Source: Chrysogorgia sp. JL179-B06 (taxonomy: Eukaryota; Cnidaria; Anthozoa; Scleralcyonacea; Chrysogorgiidae). From it: a stretch of 64,000 nucleotides of DNA. How positions within the stretch are numbered: position 1 is the first letter of the stretch; each line of letters opens with the position of its first letter. The stretch lies in NCBI GenBank assembly GCA_035772405.1, contig JAYKKM010000428.1, positions 6,660,001-6,724,000 on the forward strand, written 5' to 3'. The notes below the pieces were generated by a model. It worked only from the letters and a program-made list of their open reading frames with translations, ran no database searches and was not told where the DNA came from. The translations under genes were made by a program, and so were the position numbers. Positions 59,891 through 64,000 of this stretch are shown in pieces.

Positions 59891-60307
59891 ATGGCTAGTG
59901 TGATAGCAGGTGGTTTGTTCAACGCTGTAGCATTCGCAGGAGCTGGATTCATATTCAGCAAGCTAAACCACACCGGCTACGAGACAGAGATAAAGAGACA
60001 CAACAAAGCATTGGAGAGTCTCGCAAGAGCGAAAGAAAAGTTCTACGAGAATGAGATTCGTCAGAGAGACAAAGTTCAGGAGTTAAGACAACAGTTGTCA
60101 GATGCTAATGCAGACATAAACGACACGAACCACGCTCTGGATCAACTAAGACAAGTACTGACGATACAGTATGATGGGAAGACACTTAGTAAAGAGCCTG
60201 AGTTATCAGACTATTATAAACCCTCTGATGAGATGAGAGAATACCAAATGATATTCGTCGGAGCTGTCGGGTTACCCGTTGGGTACTTGGTGTACAGAGT
60301 GATCTAA
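59891..60307 (+). CDS. Coiled-coil protein with membrane helices at both ends (Element 2)
   Basis: 138 residues, same length and layout as 34,090-34,506: N-terminal helix GGLFNAVAFAGAGFIFSKL, coiled coil, LSDANADINDTNHALDQL, YDGKTL...YYKPSDEMREYQ and a C-terminal hydrophobic helix. Confidence 0.78.
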   Translation: MASVIAGGLFNAVAFAGAGFIFSKLNHTGYETEIKRHNKALESLARAKEKFYENEIRQRDKVQELRQQLSDANADINDTNHALDQLRQVLTIQYDGKTLSKEPELSDYYKPSDEMREYQMIFVGAVGLPVGYLVYRVI

Positions 60308-60335
60308 ACATAACTATACACACAGCACTATAGTT

Positions 60336-60614
60336 ATGAGTGCTAGAACTTTGAAGGAGATAGCGATGGAAGCAGACGAGAAGCTTAAACATGACGCACT
60401 GGAGACAAACACACATAACGTATTGGAGATACTTTTCGAGAACCAGAAGAAACACAACGAAGCGTTGACGGTACTCTGTAAGAACCTTATTATCCAGGTA
60501 AACGAGACCAAAGAGTTGAGACTACTATTGTCAGACACTCGAGATCGATTAAGACAGATCATGACGACACAGCACAATGGGAAGACATTCAGTAGAGATT
60601 ACAAGTCACCCTAA
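60336..60614 (+). CDS. Shortened coiled-coil paralogue (Element 2 only)
   Basis: 92 residues, charged and helical. Its end (LLSDTRDRLRQIMTTQHNGK, TFSRDYKSP) resembles the coiled-coil and YDGKT region of the preceding gene, but both hydrophobic helices are missing. Looks like a soluble partner derived by duplication. 'aaacataactata' and 'cactatagtt' precede the ATG. Confidence 0.6.
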   Translation: MSARTLKEIAMEADEKLKHDALETNTHNVLEILFENQKKHNEALTVLCKNLIIQVNETKELRLLLSDTRDRLRQIMTTQHNGKTFSRDYKSP

Positions 60615-60667
60615 CTATTACGCACTCTAGAGCGACACTTAAGTTACCACACTATAGTCTAAAGATA

Positions 60668-60687
60668 CATATAGTATAGTAACTTAG
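60668..60687 (+). promoter_or_regulatory. Promoter-like motif before the zinc-ribbon gene
   Basis: 'catatagtatagtaacttag' directly before ATG 60,688. Confidence 0.65.
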
Positions 60688-61317
60688 ATGGTTGACGAAC
60701 GCACAATGAGAATGTTCTATGCTGGGTATACGTTGGACGAGATTGAGACGTCAAAAAAGTGGAGTGGTACTACATTAGGGTACACATTGTACGAGATCAA
60801 GAACGGAAGTAGGGACGCAAAACCAAAAAAGTGGAACGACACCACGTACTGTTACGAGTGTAGTAACCACAGAACCCAAACCGAAGACGGTGTGTTTAGT
60901 TGTGACAAGTGTGGAGAGACTACCTATGGACGCGTGAGAAACTTCGTACCTAACATTTGGATGTACAAGAAATCGACTCATAGTTATAGTAAGTGGCTAG
61001 AGAGAATGTTGACTAGCAAAAGACTAGTTAACGAGAATGACATACCAATAGTGGTCAGTGATTTTATAGAGATAATATGGTCTCTTAAAAGAAACAAGTT
61101 GATTGTCAAGAATATATCGAAATACATTTTCTATGTCATAAGAATATGCTCTAGAAGAGGTATAGAGTTGAGAGGTAGTTTTAACGACCTCAAACCTGGT
61201 AAGGTCAAGGTGCGATTCGAGCACAACCTGTATAACGTAGTATACAAGGATCTAGGTTGGGATAGGAGAGGAGATCCATACTACAACGAGTGGATCAGAA
61301 AAGGTCTAGAGAAATAA
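60688..61317 (+). CDS. Zinc-ribbon protein, candidate late transcription factor (VLTF3-like) (Element 2)
   Basis: 209 residues. N-terminal helix (MFYAGYTLDEIE), zinc ribbon (YCYECSNH ... FSCDKCGE) and a helical basic C-terminal half (KYIFYVIRICSRR, NVVYKDLGWDRRGDPYYNEW). Homologue of 34,539-35,096; the conserved PYYNEW-type end is shared. The link to VLTF3 rests on the zinc-ribbon plus helical layout only. Confidence 0.5.
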   Translation: MVDERTMRMFYAGYTLDEIETSKKWSGTTLGYTLYEIKNGSRDAKPKKWNDTTYCYECSNHRTQTEDGVFSCDKCGETTYGRVRNFVPNIWMYKKSTHSYSKWLERMLTSKRLVNENDIPIVVSDFIEIIWSLKRNKLIVKNISKYIFYVIRICSRRGIELRGSFNDLKPGKVKVRFEHNLYNVVYKDLGWDRRGDPYYNEWIRKGLEK

Positions 61318-61335
61318 AACATATAGTATTATATA
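61314..61335 (+). promoter_or_regulatory. Promoter-like motif before the 59-residue gene
   Basis: 'aaaacatatagtattatata' directly before ATG 61,336, overlapping the preceding stop codon. Confidence 0.75.
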
Positions 61336-61515
61336 ATGGGAAGACCTAGAATTTACCAAACCAAAGAAGAAGCTTTAAGAGCAGCAAGAGCGCAAACTAA
61401 AGTCTGGATGAACACTCACAAATGGGTGTGTGAGACATGTGATAGGCCATACCATGTGACCTCTAAATATAAACACCTAAAGACCAAAAAGCATTTGAGG
61501 AATTTGGAAGTGTGA
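61336..61515 (+). CDS. 59-residue C2H2 zinc-finger protein (Element 2)
   Basis: ATG 61,336 to TGA 61,513-61,515. Basic, AT-hook-like start MGRPRIYQTKEE, then one finger CETCDRPY...HLKTKKH. Too short for most gene callers but backed by the strong promoter motif. No Element 1 counterpart. Probably binds DNA or RNA. Confidence 0.65.
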   Translation: MGRPRIYQTKEEALRAARAQTKVWMNTHKWVCETCDRPYHVTSKYKHLKTKKHLRNLEV

Positions 61516-61576
61516 TTACATTGTACTAGTATAGTAAATTTAAAAACGACTCTTTTTAGGTAAGGGTCTAAAGAAA

Positions 61577-61600
61577 TAAAACATATCCTATAGTATATAG
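61577..61600 (+). promoter_or_regulatory. Promoter-like motif before the polymerase
   Basis: AAAACATATCCTATAGTATA, about 10 bases before ATG 61,608. The preceding bases 'aagaaataaaacatat' repeat those near 61,310. Confidence 0.7.
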
Positions 61601-61607
61601 ACATAAC

Positions 61608-64000
61608 ATGTCGAGTGGGATGGAAAAAACGACACGTCCTAAAAATGACCTAGAGACTAGTCGACATAACGTGTCAAGTATGATGGAAAAAACGACACGT
61701 CCTAAAAACGACACCCCCACGGTAAAGACCAAGAGTGGTCTTCACCGACAACAAAGTAACACTGGACAAAATCTAACATCACTTTTAGACACACCAACAC
61801 CACAACCAACAAAACGTCTACTAAAACCAACACCACACAGAACGAGGCCAACACCACCACCACGACCAAATCGCCCACAACCTGGGTACAGACAAAAACT
61901 AAACGAGTGGTACGATTGGCTAGTCGAACACACACCAGAGTCAATACGAAAGCCAGTCTCACAAGCCTATAACATGGCGAAAGACAAAATCACTAGCCTA
62001 TACAAAAAAGCAGCGCAAAAACGTCCTACAAGAGCGCCACCACAAGTACCGACAGATGTCGAACATTTTTCACCACCAGAACACACTGATAAGAACACGC
62101 TCCCTACAGTCACACAAAGGCGAGTAGCACTCAAAGGATACACTAGATCGCACAACGTTGAAGTGATAGATAATAAGGATCCACTATCACAACTCAACAA
62201 AACTAGAGTAGCTGTGGTTCTAACTCTAAGGAAAGACCTAAGACAACTAAGAGGTATAAAATACAACGAGACACTAAAAGTGACTCTGGAGAAACAATTA
62301 GATGGAGATAGAACGACGTTTAAAACCGCGTTCTTCAATAGTGTCACTAAAACAGTAGTTAATAGTAACGGCATATACGAAACCACAGGACAGTCAAGCG
62401 AAGAGATAGTAAATCGTATAGCTGTATGGCTATCAGAAGGGTCTGGGTGGACTATAGACAATATAGACGACCACTATATAAACGTAGTAGTGTACGAACC
62501 TCTAAAAGGATCCAGCTATATCAAACTACCGTTGGAATTGAGGAACTCATTGAAGGGTCTAATCAACATAAAGAACAATGACGACAAGTGTTTCATGTGG
62601 TGTCACATACTACACAAGAACCCAGTACGCGAGCACCCAGAGAGAGTGTCAAAACATAAGAAAAACACTAACACTGTAGACTACGAGGGAGTCGACTTCC
62701 CAGTATCAGTTAAACAATACAATAAAATAGAGAAGCTTAATAATATAAACATCAACGTATTTGGGTACGAGGACGAACAACCATTCCCCGTCTACGTATC
62801 CAAAGAGAGCAACAAGGACCATATGGATCTACTGCTAATAACAAAAGACGAGAAACAACACTACGTATACATTAAGGACTTTAATAGGTTTATGTATAAT
62901 CAAACTAAGCACGAGCACAAAAAGAATTTTTGTAGGTACTGTCTACAATGCTTTAGTACAGTCGACATACTAAAGAACCACGTAGAGAATTGCATAGTGG
63001 TTAACGGAAAGCAAGCAATTAAGATGCCAGAAAAAGGAGACAATATACTAGAGTACAAAAACTTTCACAAACAACTAGAAGTACCATTCGTTATATACGC
63101 AGATTTCGAGGCTATCACAGAGAAGATAGACACGGTGACACCGTCTACAGACAAGTCATACACGAACGCATACCAGAAACACACAGACTGCGGATACGGG
63201 TACAAGGTAGTCTGTTGCTACGACAACAAGTACAGCAAGCCTGTAGAGGTGTTCCGCGGTAAGAACGCAGTTAGAAAATTCATGAAGAAAATGCTAGAAG
63301 AAGTCAAATACTGCAAAAAGACAAAGAAGGAACACTTCAACAAGGACATGATAATGACTCCCACCGACAAGATTGACTTCAAGAAATTAACGAAGTGTCA
63401 CATATGCGACAAGAAATACACGATCGCAGACACAATAGTCAGAGACCATTGCCACGTCACTGGTAAATACAGAGGATCAGCGCACCAACTATGCAACAGG
63501 AACTACAGACTGACTGATAAGATACCTGTCATATTCCACAATCTAAGAGGTTACGACAGTCACTTCATAATGCAAGAGATAGGGAAGCTCGGACAGAACA
63601 TCAACGTTATACCCAACAATATGGAAAAGTACATGGCATTCATGTTAGGTAAACATCTAGTGTTTCTAGATAGTTTCCAATTCATGAGCTCTAGCTTAGA
63701 CAGCCTAGTTAACAACCTACCAAAAGACTGTCTCAAGTATACTTCAGAAGTATTCCAAGGTAAGGAGCTAGAACTAGTGTCTAGAAAGGGTGTATACCCA
63801 TACGATTATATGGATAGTTTCGATAAGTTTAGCGACGAAAGTCTACCACCAAAAACTAAGTTCTATAGTATGCTAAACGACGAGAACATATCGGAGGAAG
63901 ACTACAAACACGCACGAAACGTGTGGAATACTTTCGACATGAAGAGTATGGGTGACTATCACAACACATACCTAAAGTCTGACGTATTACTATTGTCCGA
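61608..64000 (+). CDS. polB: Protein-primed family B DNA polymerase, N-terminal two thirds (Element 2)
   Basis: Open from ATG 61,608 to the window end (~797 residues). The N-terminal ~185 residues differ from Element 1: MEKTTRPKND occurs twice, followed by a proline-rich basic tract (TPHRTRPTPPPRPNRPQPGY). Then come the region common to Element 1, a C2H2 finger (CRYCLQCF), Exo I (YADFEAIT, D near 499), an endonuclease VII-like insert (CHIC near 597; DHCHVTGKYRGSAH), Exo II (NLRGYDSH) and the start of Exo III (YLKSDVLLL). The polymerase motifs lie outside the window. Confidence 0.93.
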   Translation, partial: MSSGMEKTTRPKNDLETSRHNVSSMMEKTTRPKNDTPTVKTKSGLHRQQSNTGQNLTSLLDTPTPQPTKRLLKPTPHRTRPTPPPRPNRPQPGYRQKLNEWYDWLVEHTPESIRKPVSQAYNMAKDKITSLYKKAAQKRPTRAPPQVPTDVEHFSPPEHTDKNTLPTVTQRRVALKGYTRSHNVEVIDNKDPLSQLNKTRVAVVLTLRKDLRQLRGIKYNETLKVTLEKQLDGDRTTFKTAFFNSVTKTVVNSNGIYETTGQSSEEIVNRIAVWLSEGSGWTIDNIDDHYINVVVYEPLKGSSYIKLPLELRNSLKGLINIKNNDDKCFMWCHILHKNPVREHPERVSKHKKNTNTVDYEGVDFPVSVKQYNKIEKLNNININVFGYEDEQPFPVYVSKESNKDHMDLLLITKDEKQHYVYIKDFNRFMYNQTKHEHKKNFCRYCLQCFSTVDILKNHVENCIVVNGKQAIKMPEKGDNILEYKNFHKQLEVPFVIYADFEAITEKIDTVTPSTDKSYTNAYQKHTDCGYGYKVVCCYDNKYSKPVEVFRGKNAVRKFMKKMLEEVKYCKKTKKEHFNKDMIMTPTDKIDFKKLTKCHICDKKYTIADTIVRDHCHVTGKYRGSAHQLCNRNYRLTDKIPVIFHNLRGYDSHFIMQEIGKLGQNINVIPNNMEKYMAFMLGKHLVFLDSFQFMSSSLDSLVNNLPKDCLKYTSEVFQGKELELVSRKGVYPYDYMDSFDKFSDESLPPKTKFYSMLNDENISEEDYKHARNVWNTFDMKSMGDYHNTYLKSDVLLLS

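Larger units (their letters stand above)
49002..64000. mobile_element. Element 2: Maverick/Polinton-like element, left ~15 kb (runs off the window)
   Basis: Begins AGTAGTATAG, identical to the first ten bases of Element 1, directly after the reverse-transcriptase fragment. The expected 6-bp target duplication would be TTATTG (48,996-49,001). Gene order and proteins match Element 1, without thymidine kinase, the second penton-like gene or the duplicated membrane gene. All visible frames are intact. The right end lies outside the window. Confidence 0.9.

Noticed and set aside
61702..62461. Minus-strand frames of 86 and 164 residues at the Element 2 polymerase start
   Set aside because: Antisense to the polymerase N-terminus; no promoter motif on that strand.

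Overview
This window is eukaryotic, from an animal (metazoan) genome. It holds a spliced gene for a kinase-like, RING and caspase-like protein, the spliced 3' end of a Polo-like kinase gene with two polo boxes, tRNA-derived SINEs, remnants of non-LTR retrotransposons, many foldback/MITE-type repeats, and two large virus-like DNA transposons of the Maverick/Polinton (adintovirus-like) type. The host sequence is AT-rich and crowded with repeats. I cannot name the species; an early-branching or other invertebrate animal fits best.

Layout. (1) 1-13.8 kb: eight exons of a + strand host gene (C-lobe of a degenerate protein kinase, a RING-like zinc finger, a caspase-like domain). Its introns hold foldback elements, a 70-bp tandem satellite and other minisatellites. 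(2) 13.8-19.8 kb: repeats, then the 3' part of an R2-like retrotransposon on the minus strand. (3) 19,817-39,910: Element 1, a complete 20,094-bp Polinton-like element inside that retrotransposon. It has ~1.17-kb terminal inverted repeats, the terminal AGTAGT...ACTACT sequence and a 6-bp target duplication (GTGGAA). (4) 39.9-48.9 kb: the other half of the interrupted retrotransposon, a head-to-head SINE pair, more foldbacks, and the last four coding exons of a Polo-like kinase gene on the minus strand. (5) 49,002-64,000: the left three quarters or so of Element 2, a related but diverged Polinton-like element. It lies in another reverse-transcriptase fragment and runs off the window inside its DNA polymerase gene.

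Both elements share one plan. A leftward block encodes an unknown helical protein, a packaging ATPase, a likely major capsid protein, a membrane protein, a chromodomain integrase and a penton-like minor capsid protein. A rightward block encodes a conserved protein of unknown role, a fibre-like protein with a lectin-like end, small membrane proteins, a BRO-N/VRR-NUC/zinc-finger protein, more small membrane and coiled-coil proteins, a zinc-ribbon protein and a protein-primed family B DNA polymerase. The blocks diverge from a short shared promoter region. Nearly every gene of Element 2, and several of Element 1, has the same motif, roughly AAACATATNGTATANTATA, ending within a few bases of its ATG. 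This suggests a virus-type promoter system with very short leaders.

Element 1 differs by extra cargo: a thymidine kinase and a double zinc-finger protein on the opposite strand, a tandemly duplicated membrane-protein gene, a second penton-like gene with a fibre-type N-terminal tag, a probable myristoylated protein and a 46-residue arginine-rich protein. It also carries two single-base frameshifts, so it is probably decaying. Element 2 looks intact as far as it is visible. No adenovirus-type protease is recognisable in either element.
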